Assembly: GCA_016713535.1 (NCBI GenBank)
Contig: JADJOY010000014.1
Span: forward strand, 186,001 to 250,000
Reading direction: 5' to 3'
Length of the DNA stretch: 64,000 bases
From: Deltaproteobacteria bacterium
GTDB lineage: Bacteria > JADJOY01
Part shown: positions 56,601 through 64,000 of the stretch, piece by piece
Position numbering within the stretch: position 1 is the stretch's first letter
How the letters are laid out: each line of letters starts with the position of its first letter
Translations under genes and position numbers: made by a program
The notes under the pieces: model-generated
Databases searched by the model: none
Seen by the model: only the letters and a program-made list of their open reading frames with translations
What the model was told of the DNA's origin: nothing

Positions 56601-56921
56601 GCGGCGGGCTCGAGCGACGCCGACGGTACGATCGTCACCTACCGATGGGACTTCGGCGACGGCGGTATCTCGAACGGCGCGAACGTGAGCCACACCTACA
56701 CGGTGAGCGGGAACTACACGGCCACGCTCACCGTCACCGACGACCGCGGGGCCACCGACACCGACACGGTGCTGATCCGCGTCCGCGCCACCGCCTGCCA
56801 GCCGGCGAACATCGGCGGAACGCTCATGTTCGACGTCGCGACGCTGGCGATCCCGCTCGTCGGGTTGCTGCCGATCGCTCGGCTGCGCCGCCGGCGCGAG
56901 AGGTCGGCCGCGGCCGCGTGA
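53622..56921 (+). CDS. Large exported PKD-domain protein with C-terminal membrane/Arg tail
   Basis: 1099 residues from GTG 53622. Signal peptide to about SPASAA. Residues ~40-800 are propeller-like repeats with the recurring pattern APxVAWNGTxWLVVFE, for example NPKVAWNGTHWLVVFES, GAPAVSWNGSVYLVAWG and RPRVAWDGTDFVVVFQD. Three PKD domains follow (about 800-1060), each with a DFGDG- or FHDGS-type turn (LWDFGDGNTSTLANPTHAF, TWTFHDGSQTYG, RWDFGDGGISNGANVSHTY) and a VTLTVTDGGGRSAT-type strand. The end is a hydrophobic helix (MFDVATLAIPLVGLLPI) and RLRRRRER, like a C-terminal sorting signal. A cell-surface adhesion or carbohydrate-binding role is likely; no catalytic motif is seen. Confidence 0.88.
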   Translation: MRIARRGRGRRWIASSTLCLAWALVAPGTSPASAAQVSALTSLPGDATIAFAANDQSAPSLARASNGTALVAWSDSRANLLGSEYETSRDVYAARLDAAGNPLESAPFAVAAGPGAQENPKVAWNGTHWLVVFESTGVSGTGYYYEKSLKAVRVAANGTVVDATPIDIPGVSPIPYAWALASDGNQWVIAIQGTSVSGDVVAMRISAGGVLLDPPTRRLVAATYYMRSNFKLAHASGVFVLTFDDAYVNGVNDTKAVRFDSSLALLDGAPLALLDRPLADLTSNGTELYAVWNQQRPDFSMAVTGSRVNAAGQRLDGAGDDLSGANPAQGSTPIVATWDGVNWRALWPAAGGARAARVSAAGAVLDPGGVLLAGAVTGPVAGTGDGGVHVAFTTTNGSTNDVVAARISAASALGASRPLSIGQPQQTDAELATSGTGSMLVFRSATASTARVLAMPLDAAGNALVAEPVVLDSGDVLNGPGAPAVSWNGSVYLVAWGAANGVVAKRISPAGAVLDASPRLVLAQGFGRPAVAAVGDVFLVLGRHYGSTPQVIYPLAARLRGSDGALLDAAPITINAGGYVSRPPAVTAIDGRWLVAYHANWSHDDSGASTGITFIGADGSLGASSGVEIFSTAGGNGIFELGLASNGSTALLVQSKEITSGVETDLLAHVISAAGAVGPLVNLTPWIGNQYRPRVAWDGTDFVVVFQDQKNRLTDIALDPIDARSDLFGMRVAPDGTPVDPQGFLISAIDGAEAHPAVASSAGVSLFGASQMLNDGLRANYRIVTEARSAAGNRWPVAVATAAPSHGDSPLTVTLSSNGSLDPEGGAIARLWDFGDGNTSTLANPTHAFTAAKPYLVTLTVTDGGGRSATQAIRVNVTAPNQAPIAKAVASPPSGPAPLDVTLDATGSYDPDGAIGNVTWTFHDGSQTYGPIGYYTYTQNGSYPVTVTVYDARGASDTDTITVAVGVASNQAPVAAAAATPTTGNAPLAVSFSAAGSSDADGTIVTYRWDFGDGGISNGANVSHTYTVSGNYTATLTVTDDRGATDTDTVLIRVRATACQPANIGGTLMFDVATLAIPLVGLLPIARLRRRRERSAAAA

Positions 56922-56929
56922 GGAAGATC

Positions 56930-58165
56930 CGGGGCCCCACCCCCGGGAGGCGGGGGGGGGGGGGAGGGGGGAAGATTGACGCCCCGCCGGGGGAGGGGGG
57001 GAACACGCCCCCCCAACGCGTTGGCCGCGCGGGCCGGACCGCCCGAAGGCGCCCGCCCCCCCCGGGGGGGCCCGCCCCGCCGAAGCCCCCGCCGGGCCAC
57101 CGCGGCGGCCGCGCCCCCCGCGCGGCGGCGGCCCGCCGGACACCCCCCCGCGCCCCCCCGTAAAACCGGCCGCCCGCCCCGGGCCGGCGCGCCCCCGCGC
57201 CCAACCCCAGCCGGCCGCCGCGCCCGCCCCCCGCGCCCGCCCGGGCGCCCAGCGGCGCGAAGGACGACCGCCCGGCGGGCGCCGACCCGGCGACGCGTTT
57301 AACGACCACGCCGCCCCGGCAACCCGCGGCAGAAGACCGCCGGCCCCCGCGCCCCGCGCGGCGCCGCGGCCCGGCCCGACGAGCCCCCCCGAACAGCCCG
57401 CGCGGACGAAAGCAACCAGCCGCGACGAGCCCAACGGCCGGGACGCCCCCCCCGCCGGCGCCGGCGCCCCGCCCCGCGGCGAACGAGCCGCGGCCCGGGC
57501 ATAAAAGCCGCGCGCCCGCCGGCCGGCCGGCCGGCGCCCCGCGCCGGCCCCGCCGGGGGGGTGTTGGAGGACCCCCGCCCCCGCGCGCGCCGCGCGCGGA
57601 GCCCCCCGCGGCCCCCGCGCCCCCGCGCGCCGGCCCGCGGGGCGTCGGGCCCCGGCGCGGCGGGCAGTCGCCCGCGGGCGCCGGCCGCGCCGCCGAAGAA
57701 GGCCCCCCCGCCGCGGCGCGGTTGATGAAACAGCGAGCCGGCGACCCCCCGGAGAAGACCGAGGACGACCCCGAACGAGCCGCCCGCCGGACCAGCGCCC
57801 GGACCCCCCCCCCCGCCGCGCGCCCCGGCAGACCCGGCCCCCGCCCGGCCGGGCGGGGGGGGGGGCGGTTCATCCCCCACCGCCCCAAACCAACAGGCCG
57901 CAAAAAAACAACATCCCACCCAACCCGACGGCCGGGGGTATGGCGCCCCGGGCGCCCCGCCCGCCGGGCGGCACGCCGGGCGGGGGGGCGGGGGGGCGGA
58001 GAAGGGACCGCGGCCCCGGGCGGGCCGCCGCCGGGCGGCGCCCCCGGGCGGGGGGGGGCCGCGGCCCCGGCGCGCGCGCGGCCCCCGGGGCCGCCGCCGG
58101 GCGCGGCCCGCCGGGGGGAGAGGGGGCCGCCGGGCGGGGGGGGGGGGCGCCGGGGGGGGGGGCGA
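56930..58165. other. T-depleted, homopolymer-rich block, probable sequence artefact
   Basis: In 56941-58140 I count about 129 A and 23 T in 1200 bases (about 87% GC; A:T near 5.6:1), with many runs of 7-12 G or C. Every stop codon on either strand needs a T on the plus strand, so six open frames here mean nothing. No gene is supported. Normal sequence resumes within a GTAG palindrome near 58160-58183. Confidence 0.8.
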
Positions 58166-58179
58166 GCTGACGCTCGCCC

Positions 58180-60096
58180 CTACGCACCCACGTGTCGCGC
58201 CGCGCCGTCGAGGACCGTGCGCACGCGGCTCGCGAGCGCTTCGAGCCGGTAGGGCTTGGGCAGGAAGTTCGTCCCGGGCTCGAGCACGCCGAAGCTGCCG
58301 AGCACGTCGTCGGTGTAGCCGGAGGTGTAGAGCACCTGGATCCCCGGCCGCCGCCGCTCGATCTCGGCGGCGAGCCGTCGTCCGTCGAGCCCCGGCATCA
58401 CCACGTCGGTGACCAGCAGCGCGAGGTCCAGGGGGAGCGAGGCGAGCGCCGCGAGGGTCTCTTCGCCGTCGGCGAAGTCGTAGACGCGGTAGCCGAGGCG
58501 CTCGAGGAGCTCGCGCGCACGCGCGCGCACCCGCTCCTCGTCCTCAACCAGCACGATCGCCTCGGTGCCGCGAGCGAGCGCGACAGGCCGAGGACCGGGG
58601 AGGCGCTCGGGCAGCGCGTCGACCGCGGGTAGGTAGATGCGGAACGTCGTGCCTGCGCCGAGCACCGAGCTGAACTCGATCCGCCCCTGGTGGCGGTTCA
58701 CCACGCCATACACCGTCGCGAGGCCGAGGCCGGTGCCGCGGCCCTGGGGCTTGGTGGTGAAGAACGGCTCGAAGAGGTGGCTCTTCACGTTCTCGCTCAT
58801 GCCTTCGCCGGTGTCCGCGACGCTCAGCATCACGTACGCGCGCGTCACGCAAGGCTCGTCGCCCTCGCCGGTGCCCGGGTCCGGCAGGGTGACGTTGCGA
58901 GTCTCGAGGGTGAGCCGCCCGCCCCGCGGCATCGCGTCGCGCGCGTTGACCGCGAGATTGACGAGCACCTGCTCGGCCTGGCTGACGTCGATGCGCACCG
59001 CGCGCAGGTCGTGGCTCAGGCTCGTCACCAGCTCGACGTCCTCGCCGAGCAGCCGCTCGAGCATCTTCTCGAAGCGGTGGATCACGTCGTTCAGGCTCAT
59101 CACCCGCGGGTCGATCGCCTGCTTGCGCGAGAACGCGAGGAGCTGGCGGGTGAGGTTGGTGGCGGAGTCGATGCCCTTCGCGATCTCCACGAACCGTGCG
59201 TGCGCCGGGTGCTCGGGGCTCGTCTCCATCATGCCGAGCTCGGTGTTGATCCCCATCGCGGTGAGCAGGTTGTTGAAGTCGTGGGCGACCCCGCCCGCGA
59301 GACGCCCCACCGACTCGAGCTTCTGCGCGTGACGCAGGCTCTCCTCGGCGCGGCGCCGCTCGGTCACGTCCTGGATGGTGCCGAACATCTCGACCGGCTC
59401 GCCGTCCTCGCCGAGGTCGAGCTCGCCGCGTCCGTGCACCCAGCGCCGCTCGCCGTCCGAGGCGCGGACGATCTCGTACTCCTTGTCGAAGCGCTGGCGT
59501 TGCCCGAGCACCTGGACCAGCAGGTGCTCGCGCAGCTCGTCGCGGTGGCGCGGGTGGATCAGCGCGAGCCAGCCCTCGACCGTCTTCGGGTAGGCGTCGT
59601 CGATGCCGAAGATGTCGTCGAGCTTGGCGGAGCTCGCCCACGTGCCCGACGCCACGTCGAAGCGGTACGAGCCGAGGTTTCCCACCTCCTGCGAGCGGCG
59701 CAGGAAGAACTCGCTGCCGCGGATCGCGTCGTCCTTGCGGCGCTGGGCGGTGACGTCGATCGCCGTCGCGACCCGCGCAGGCTGGTGGCGGAAGGTGACG
59801 TCGTGCTCCGTCACCAGCACCTCGACGAGCTCGCCGGTGCGGGTGCGGTGCCTGCGCGCCTCGGCGGACGCGCAGCCGCCCACCACGTCGGTCTTGCGGC
59901 GCGCGCCCCGCGCCGGTGCGTCGAGCGTGGTCAGGCCGAGCGTCAGGAACTCACCGCGTGTGTAGCCGTAGCGGGCGAGCGCGGCGTCGTTGACGTCGAG
60001 CACGCGCCGCCCGTCACGCGACACGATCCACATCGCGTACGGAGCGCCACGGAAGATCGCCTCGAAGTCCGAGCCCGGTCCGCGCGCGTTCGTCAT
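58180..60096 (-). CDS. Soluble PAS-PAS hybrid histidine kinase with receiver
   Basis: 638 residues from ATG 60096. An N-terminal PAS (SDFEAIFRGAPYAMWIVSRDG, GEFLTLGLTTLDAP) and a second PAS with PAC (about 130-260; ends MFGTIQDVTERRRAEESLR) precede HisKA with the conventional H-box GGVAHDFNNLLTAM. HATPase_c: VLVNLAVNARDAMP (N), VADTGEGM (G1), GRGTGLGLATVYGVV (G2). The C-terminal receiver has IVLVEDEERVRA, LLVTDVVMPGLDG and FLPKPYRLEAL. The HDFNN type usually drives phosphorelay to the attached receiver. No partner regulator is adjacent. The stop lies just beyond the T-depleted block, in a GTAG palindrome region. Confidence 0.94.
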   Translation of the reverse strand: MTNARGPGSDFEAIFRGAPYAMWIVSRDGRRVLDVNDAALARYGYTRGEFLTLGLTTLDAPARGARRKTDVVGGCASAEARRHRTRTGELVEVLVTEHDVTFRHQPARVATAIDVTAQRRKDDAIRGSEFFLRRSQEVGNLGSYRFDVASGTWASSAKLDDIFGIDDAYPKTVEGWLALIHPRHRDELREHLLVQVLGQRQRFDKEYEIVRASDGERRWVHGRGELDLGEDGEPVEMFGTIQDVTERRRAEESLRHAQKLESVGRLAGGVAHDFNNLLTAMGINTELGMMETSPEHPAHARFVEIAKGIDSATNLTRQLLAFSRKQAIDPRVMSLNDVIHRFEKMLERLLGEDVELVTSLSHDLRAVRIDVSQAEQVLVNLAVNARDAMPRGGRLTLETRNVTLPDPGTGEGDEPCVTRAYVMLSVADTGEGMSENVKSHLFEPFFTTKPQGRGTGLGLATVYGVVNRHQGRIEFSSVLGAGTTFRIYLPAVDALPERLPGPRPVALARGTEAIVLVEDEERVRARARELLERLGYRVYDFADGEETLAALASLPLDLALLVTDVVMPGLDGRRLAAEIERRRPGIQVLYTSGYTDDVLGSFGVLEPGTNFLPKPYRLEALASRVRTVLDGAARHVGA

Positions 60097-60121
60097 CGGC
60101 GCCCCGTGTGCGGTCCGAGCG

Positions 60122-61318
60122 TCAGCGCGCGAGGCGCGCGGCGCCGGTGATGGCGGCGGCGCCGATCGCGAGCATGCGAAGGTCGCCGAACGGGCTGCCG
60201 GCGACGCGGTTGTTGACCATCGCCACGGCGAGCTGGCGCCTCGGGTCGGTCCACGCACCCGAGCCGCCGAAGCCGAAGTGGCCGAACGCCTGGCGCGGCG
60301 TGCCGCGTCCCGTGAACGCGCGGTGGTAGCCGAGCCGCCAGTGCATCGCGACCGGCACCACGCGGTCGAGGCGGCGGCTCTGCACCTGGGTCGCGCGCGC
60401 GATCGTGGTGGGGCCGACCAGCGGCACGCCGTCGAGGGTGCCGCCGGCGCCGAGGGCCGCGTACAGGCGCGCGAGGTCGCGCGCGGTGAAGAGGCCGTTG
60501 GCGGAGGGGATCGACGGCGTGAGCACCTCGGGATGCCAGAAGGTGCGCATCACCCCGCGCGGCAGCAGCGCGTCGGCGAGGTACGCGGGATCGAACGGGA
60601 TGCGCAGGTTGCGGCAGATCTTCTGGATCCCCTTGGCGTAGGGGCGCGCGGTGCCGTAGTGATCGTCGAGGCCGAGCGGCGGCACCTTGAGGCGCGCGGC
60701 GCGCTCGCGGGCTGCGGCGGGCGCGCCGATCCAGAAGCCCTCGAGGCCGAGCGGAAGGGCGAGCTCGGTGCGGATCAGCTCGGCGAACGGCCGGTCGGTC
60801 ACGCGCTGCGCGAGCTCGCCGATCAGCCACCCGAACGTGAGCCCGTGGTAGGCGCTCTGGCTGCCCGGCACATACGACGGCTCTGCGGCCGCGAGCGCCT
60901 CGACCATGTGCTCCCAGTCGAGCATGCGGTCGCCGTGGTCGACCATGCGGCGGATGTGATGGAGGCCGGCCTCGTGGCAGAGGAGCTGGCGCACCGTGAT
61001 CGCCGCCTTGCGCGCCTGGCCGAACTCGGGCCAGTACTTCGACACCGGGTCGTCGTAGTCGAGCAGCCCGCGGTCCACCAGCACGTGGAGCAGCGTCGCG
61101 GTGACGCCCTTGGTGGTGGAGAAGGACATCGCGGCGGTGTCGCGCTCCCACGGCGTGCCGGCGTCGTCGCGAGTGCCCGCCCACGCGTCGACCACCGGCC
61201 GCCCGCGGTGATAGACACAGATCGCCATGCCGCCGCCGTGGAGGCGGACCTGGCGCTCGAGGACGCGCGCGATGCGCTCGAATGCGGGGTGGACTTCGCC
61301 GTGGACCGTGGCCGCCAT
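60122..61318 (-). CDS. Beta-lactamase-fold serine hydrolase (class C/EstB-like)
   Basis: 398 residues from ATG 61318. Active-site tetrad SFSTTKGV (Ser67-x2-Lys70), the Tyr motif PGSQSAYHGLTFGWL and a HFGFGGSG segment near the C-terminus replacing KTG. Together these place it with EstB-type esterases and class C-like hydrolases. No signal peptide is seen, so it is probably a cytoplasmic esterase or peptidase rather than a resistance enzyme. It is 25 bp upstream of the PAS hybrid kinase gene in the same direction, so the two may be cotranscribed. A 40-base fragment matching its 3' end lies at 52971. Confidence 0.93.
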   Translation of the reverse strand: MAATVHGEVHPAFERIARVLERQVRLHGGGMAICVYHRGRPVVDAWAGTRDDAGTPWERDTAAMSFSTTKGVTATLLHVLVDRGLLDYDDPVSKYWPEFGQARKAAITVRQLLCHEAGLHHIRRMVDHGDRMLDWEHMVEALAAAEPSYVPGSQSAYHGLTFGWLIGELAQRVTDRPFAELIRTELALPLGLEGFWIGAPAAARERAARLKVPPLGLDDHYGTARPYAKGIQKICRNLRIPFDPAYLADALLPRGVMRTFWHPEVLTPSIPSANGLFTARDLARLYAALGAGGTLDGVPLVGPTTIARATQVQSRRLDRVVPVAMHWRLGYHRAFTGRGTPRQAFGHFGFGGSGAWTDPRRQLAVAMVNNRVAGSPFGDLRMLAIGAAAITGAARLAR

Positions 61319-61455
61319 GATCCGAGCCGTGCCTCCTCGTGGATCGCGCCGCGTTCGTCCCGCGTCGCGCGCTCGCGCCGGGCGCGATCCTATCCGATGC
61401 GAAGTCGGGCGAATGCCCCCTCCCGGGCGCGGGGCTCGGCGCTGAGCTCGTCGCG

Positions 61456-62606
61456 ATGAACGCTCGCGCGCCGGTGCGATCCGGCCGTCCAGCGCTCGGG
61501 GCCGCAAGGCGCGTGCTCTTCCTCGCGCTGGTGGCGGCGGCCTCGCTCTCGATCGTCGAGCTCGGGTTTCGTGTGGCGACCTGGGTCTCGGACCGCTACT
61601 TCGTCGGGACGCTCGACGACCTCGCCCGCGTGGGCGCGCGATCGGGCCCGCTCGGCGTTCCGCTCGCGGCGCTGATCCGGCGGAGCCCGAATCCCCGCCT
61701 GGTCTACGAGCTGCGCCCCGACCTCCACGTGCGGTTCGTGGGCCAGGACGTCGTGACGAACGCGGGCGGCATGCGTGGCCCCCCACCGAGCTTCGCAAGC
61801 AGCCCGGCACGGTGCGCATCGTTGGGCTCGGCGACTCGTATCTGTTCGGATGGGGCGTGCGCCAGGGGGCGGGCGTCCTCGAGCAGCTCACGGCGCGCCT
61901 CGCCGAACGACACGCGGACGTTCGCTGGGAGGCCGTCAACACCGCCGTGCCCGGGTACAACACCGCCATGGAGGTCGAGATGCTGGCGGATCGGGCACTC
62001 GCCTTCGACCCGGACCTGGTGGTGCTCGACTGGGTACGCAACGACGTCGACCTGCCGAACTTCCTGTGGCGACCGCGCTCGCTCTTCGGCCTCGGCGAGT
62101 CGTTCGCGCTCACGGCGGCGCGCAAACGCGTCGCCGGCCTGCCCGCGCTCGGGTTCCCGATCGTCGAGGCGCCGCTCGGCGACCGCGGCCGCGAATACCA
62201 GTCGGATCCCGCCCGTGTGCCCGCGGAGTACCGCTACATGGTGGGCGTCGAGGGAGTGCGCGGTGCGCTCGAGCGCCTCGTGGGGCTGCGCGCCGCGCAC
62301 GGCTTCGAGCTCGTGATCACGGCGCACGCGAGGGTTCCGCCGCGGATCGAGGAGGTCTTCACGTCGCTCGACGTGCCGTTCGTTCGCTGCAGGGACGCGC
62401 TCAACGCCTACGCGAGCAGCCACGGCACCTCGACCCGGCCGGGGTCGCCGCTCACGGTGAGCGCCACCGATCCGCACCTGAGCGAGCTCGGCCATGGGGT
62501 GTGCGCCGGTGCCTACGCGGCGGAGCTCGCCTCGAGCGGCCTCGACGAGCGGCTCGTCGCCCGCGCCCGGCGAGGGTCGGGCCGGGGAAGAACGAGTCGC
62601 CGATGA
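61456..62606 (+). CDS. Membrane-anchored SGNH/GDSL hydrolase-like protein, frame broken near 61780
   Basis: ATG 61456 gives an N-terminal membrane helix (ARRVLFLALVAAASLSIVEL). The frame ends in a C6 run at 61779-61784 (after NAGGMRGPP). In the next frame, PGTVRIVGLGDSYLFGWGV carries the SGNH block I (GDS), then VNTAVPGYNTAMEVE (block II), VVLDWVRNDVDLPNF (block III, Asn-Asp) and SATDPHLSELGH (block V, Asp-x2-His). Joined length is about 383 residues. Periplasmic esterase or O-acetyl transfer chemistry is likely. It overlaps the GST gene start by 4 bases (ATGA). One added base restores the frame, so a consensus error is the simplest explanation. Confidence 0.85.
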
Positions 62607-63238
62607 GCCCGCCGTATCGCCTCTATTCCGCCAAGGGTGGCGGCTCCATGATCGTCGAGGTGGCGTTCACCCTCGCCGGGCTGCCATTCGAGTGCCACGA
62701 CGTCGAGTGGGCGCAGGTCGGACCGGAGAGCGCCGTGCTCGCGCCGCTCAACCCGCTCGGCCAGATCCCCACGGTGGTGCTGCCGGACGGGTCGGTGCTG
62801 ACGGAGAGCGCGGCGATCGTGCTGCACGCCGCCGAGCACGCTCCCGCGGCGGAGCTCGCGCCGCGCCCCGGTGACCCGCGGCGCGCTGCGTTCCTGCGCT
62901 GGCTCGTCTTCCTGAACGCCGCCGTCTATCCCACCTTCACCTACGGCGACGATCCCCTGCGCTGGGTCGAGGGCGACGAGCCGTCCGCGGCGCGGCTGCG
63001 GCGCTCCACCGACGCGCACCGGGAGAAGCTGCTCACCTGGCTCGATCGCGAGGTCGTGCGCGAGCCGTGGTTCCTCGGCGAACGCTTCTCGGCGCTCGAC
63101 GTCTACCTGTGGACGATCTCGCTGTGGCGTCCCGGGCGCGCGTGGTTCGCGGAGCACGCGCCGCGGCTCCACGCCATCGCCCTCGCCGCCGAGGCGCTCC
63201 CCGCGGTGGCCGCGGTCCACGCGCGGAACCGGAGCTGA
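62603..63238 (+). CDS. Glutathione S-transferase-family protein
   Basis: 211 residues. N-terminal thioredoxin-like domain: PYRLYSAKGGGSMIVEVAFT, then LPFECHDVEWAQ and LNPLGQIPTVVLPDGSVLTE with the cis-Pro and the ES(A)AI motif for glutathione binding (LTESAAIVLHAAE). C-terminal helical domain: FLGERFSALDVYLWTISLW, the N-capping box typical of GSTs. The catalytic residue at the N-terminus is probably Ser or Tyr, not certain. It conjugates or reduces electrophilic metabolites with glutathione. Its start overlaps the SGNH gene stop, so cotranslation is likely, although the two functions do not suggest an obvious pathway. Confidence 0.92.
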   Translation: MSPPYRLYSAKGGGSMIVEVAFTLAGLPFECHDVEWAQVGPESAVLAPLNPLGQIPTVVLPDGSVLTESAAIVLHAAEHAPAAELAPRPGDPRRAAFLRWLVFLNAAVYPTFTYGDDPLRWVEGDEPSAARLRRSTDAHREKLLTWLDREVVREPWFLGERFSALDVYLWTISLWRPGRAWFAEHAPRLHAIALAAEALPAVAAVHARNRS

Positions 63239-63253
63239 GGGCGCACCGCTCGA

Positions 63254-63283
63254 CTCCTGGCGCCCGACGAAGCGAGCGCGCTC
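63254..63283 (-). repeat. GGAG palindrome between convergent genes
   Basis: Read on plus as CTGGCGCCCGACGAAGCGAG followed by CGCGCTCC. It lies between the ends of the GST gene and the PAS-protein gene and could act as a transcript end signal. Confidence 0.6.
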
Positions 63284-63360
63284 CAATCGCGCGGCCCGCT
63301 CTGGCGAACGGACGGTGGAGGTCGTCCCGCCGCGGTGGGCGGGTTGCCGGCACCCCGGCG

Positions 63361-63915
63361 TCAGCGGGCGTCGAGCCCGTCGAGCTCGGCCTGCAGGCGC
63401 GCCAAACACCCGGGACAGACCGCGTGGGTGACGCGGGGCGGCCGGGCGTGGTGGAAGATCGCGAGGCTCTCGACGGCGTGCTCGAGCTCGAGCCAGCGGT
63501 CAGCGCCGTCGTCGACGCGATGGCACCAGCCGCACATCCGTACCCACTCGTCGCTGCGCTCGGCGCACGCGGAGAGGACGGCGAGGGGCGCGCGCGGCTC
63601 GACCTCGAGGGCGCGCACGCTCACCGAGACGAGCCGCTCGGGGGTGGTCGCGAGCACCATCTCGAACAAGCGCCGCTCGCCGGGCGAGTCGCAGCGGAAG
63701 GTGATCTTGACCGGTCCGCCCCGCGCGCGGGCGCGCTGGAAGAGACGGTGATAGATGCTCGCGGTCGCGACGTCCGCGATGAAGCGGCGGATCGGCTGGC
63801 CGATCACCGCGCCCGCGAGCACCGCCTCGCCCGCGTTCGCCCGGGCGAAGGCGTCCCAGGCGGCGTTCACCGCCACGATGCGGTCCGCCGCGTCGAGCCA
63901 GTACGCCACCGTCAT
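63361..63915 (-). CDS. Single PAS-domain protein with Cys-rich C-terminal motif
   Basis: 184 residues from ATG 63915. The first ~110 form a PAS-like fold (VAYWLDAADRIVAVNAAWDAF, IADVATASIYHRLF, RCDSPGERRLFEM). The C-terminal part has MCGWCHRVDDGADRWLELEH and THAVCPGCLARL, two Cys-x2-Cys pairs that resemble the zinc-type ICxxCKxI/HxxCPxC module at the end of some PAS kinases and regulators. No kinase or HTH domain follows, so it may be a sensor adaptor that works with a separate kinase. It is convergent with the GST gene. The first 85 bp upstream hold no recognised signal. Confidence 0.75.
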   Translation of the reverse strand: MTVAYWLDAADRIVAVNAAWDAFARANAGEAVLAGAVIGQPIRRFIADVATASIYHRLFQRARARGGPVKITFRCDSPGERRLFEMVLATTPERLVSVSVRALEVEPRAPLAVLSACAERSDEWVRMCGWCHRVDDGADRWLELEHAVESLAIFHHARPPRVTHAVCPGCLARLQAELDGLDAR

Positions 63916-64000
63916 GGTCGGCCTCGCCGCCCACCGTGGACGAGCCACGTGGGCGAGTGCGTGGCCGGTAGCTTCAGCGGAGGGGTTTCCGGCGGTCTTC

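Noticed and set aside
53568-57434. A 1288-codon minus-strand frame opposite the PKD gene
   Set aside because: It mirrors the high-GC third-position bias of the plus-strand gene and runs into the T-depleted block; its His/Arg/Asp-rich composition is typical of an antisense shadow.
56824-57903. Long open frames rich in Gly, Ala, Arg and Pro across the T-depleted block
   Set aside because: Stop codons on both strands need T on the plus strand, which is almost absent here, so open frames carry no evidence of coding.

Overview
The window is about 70% GC bacterial chromosome from a Gram-negative organism. Two FadL-type porins, a TolC-type channel, many lipoproteins, fadI/fadJ beta-oxidation genes and several PAS-rich hybrid kinases fit a soil or aquatic member of the former Deltaproteobacteria (Myxococcota, Desulfobacterota or Binatota-like). 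That placement is inference; no rRNA, tRNA or phylogenetic marker other than prfC is present. I found no tRNA, rRNA, CRISPR array, prophage or intact insertion sequence.

Layout. 1-5 kb: end of a lipoprotein gene, a 1075-residue hybrid histidine kinase, and an AraC regulator divergent from a carboxylesterase lipoprotein gene. 6.8-12.5 kb: a tight operon encoding a KshA-like Rieske oxygenase, an amidohydrolase, an acetoacetate-decarboxylase-family protein, an SDR dehydrogenase and an arylsulfotransferase-like lipoprotein. Most of these genes overlap by ATGA-type junctions, which suggests one catabolic route of unknown substrate. 12.7-13.4 kb: a Phd/VapC toxin-antitoxin pair with a palindromic operator on its promoter. 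13.5-31 kb: secreted propeller proteins, two linked FadL porins, an M81 peptidase, thioredoxin TrxC, a PAP2 phosphatase, a HEAT-repeat protein, a cytochrome c, an alpha/beta hydrolase, a hybrid kinase and a TolC protein. 31-47.8 kb: glycosyltransferases, a polytopic membrane protein, prfC, an SGNH hydrolase, an NAD-binding reductase, an MFS transporter, a DUF1499 lipoprotein, a zinc-less MDR dehydrogenase and a large TPR protein. 48-53 kb: fadI, fadJ and a second vapBC pair lying between the fadJ end and a decayed copy of that end. 53.6-64 kb: a PKD-domain exoprotein, an abnormal T-depleted block, a PAS hybrid kinase, a beta-lactamase-fold hydrolase, an SGNH protein, a GST and a PAS protein.

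Two features cut across the window. First, almost every intergenic gap carries short palindromes that begin with GTAG or GGAG, often as inverted pairs. This is the layout of REP/REPIN elements, and one copy lies inside an MFS transporter coding sequence. Second, seven genes, prfC among them, are broken by one-base frame changes (nine in all), mostly in G/C runs, and one 1.2 kb block is 87% GC with almost no T. Sequence or assembly error is the simplest reading of those breaks.
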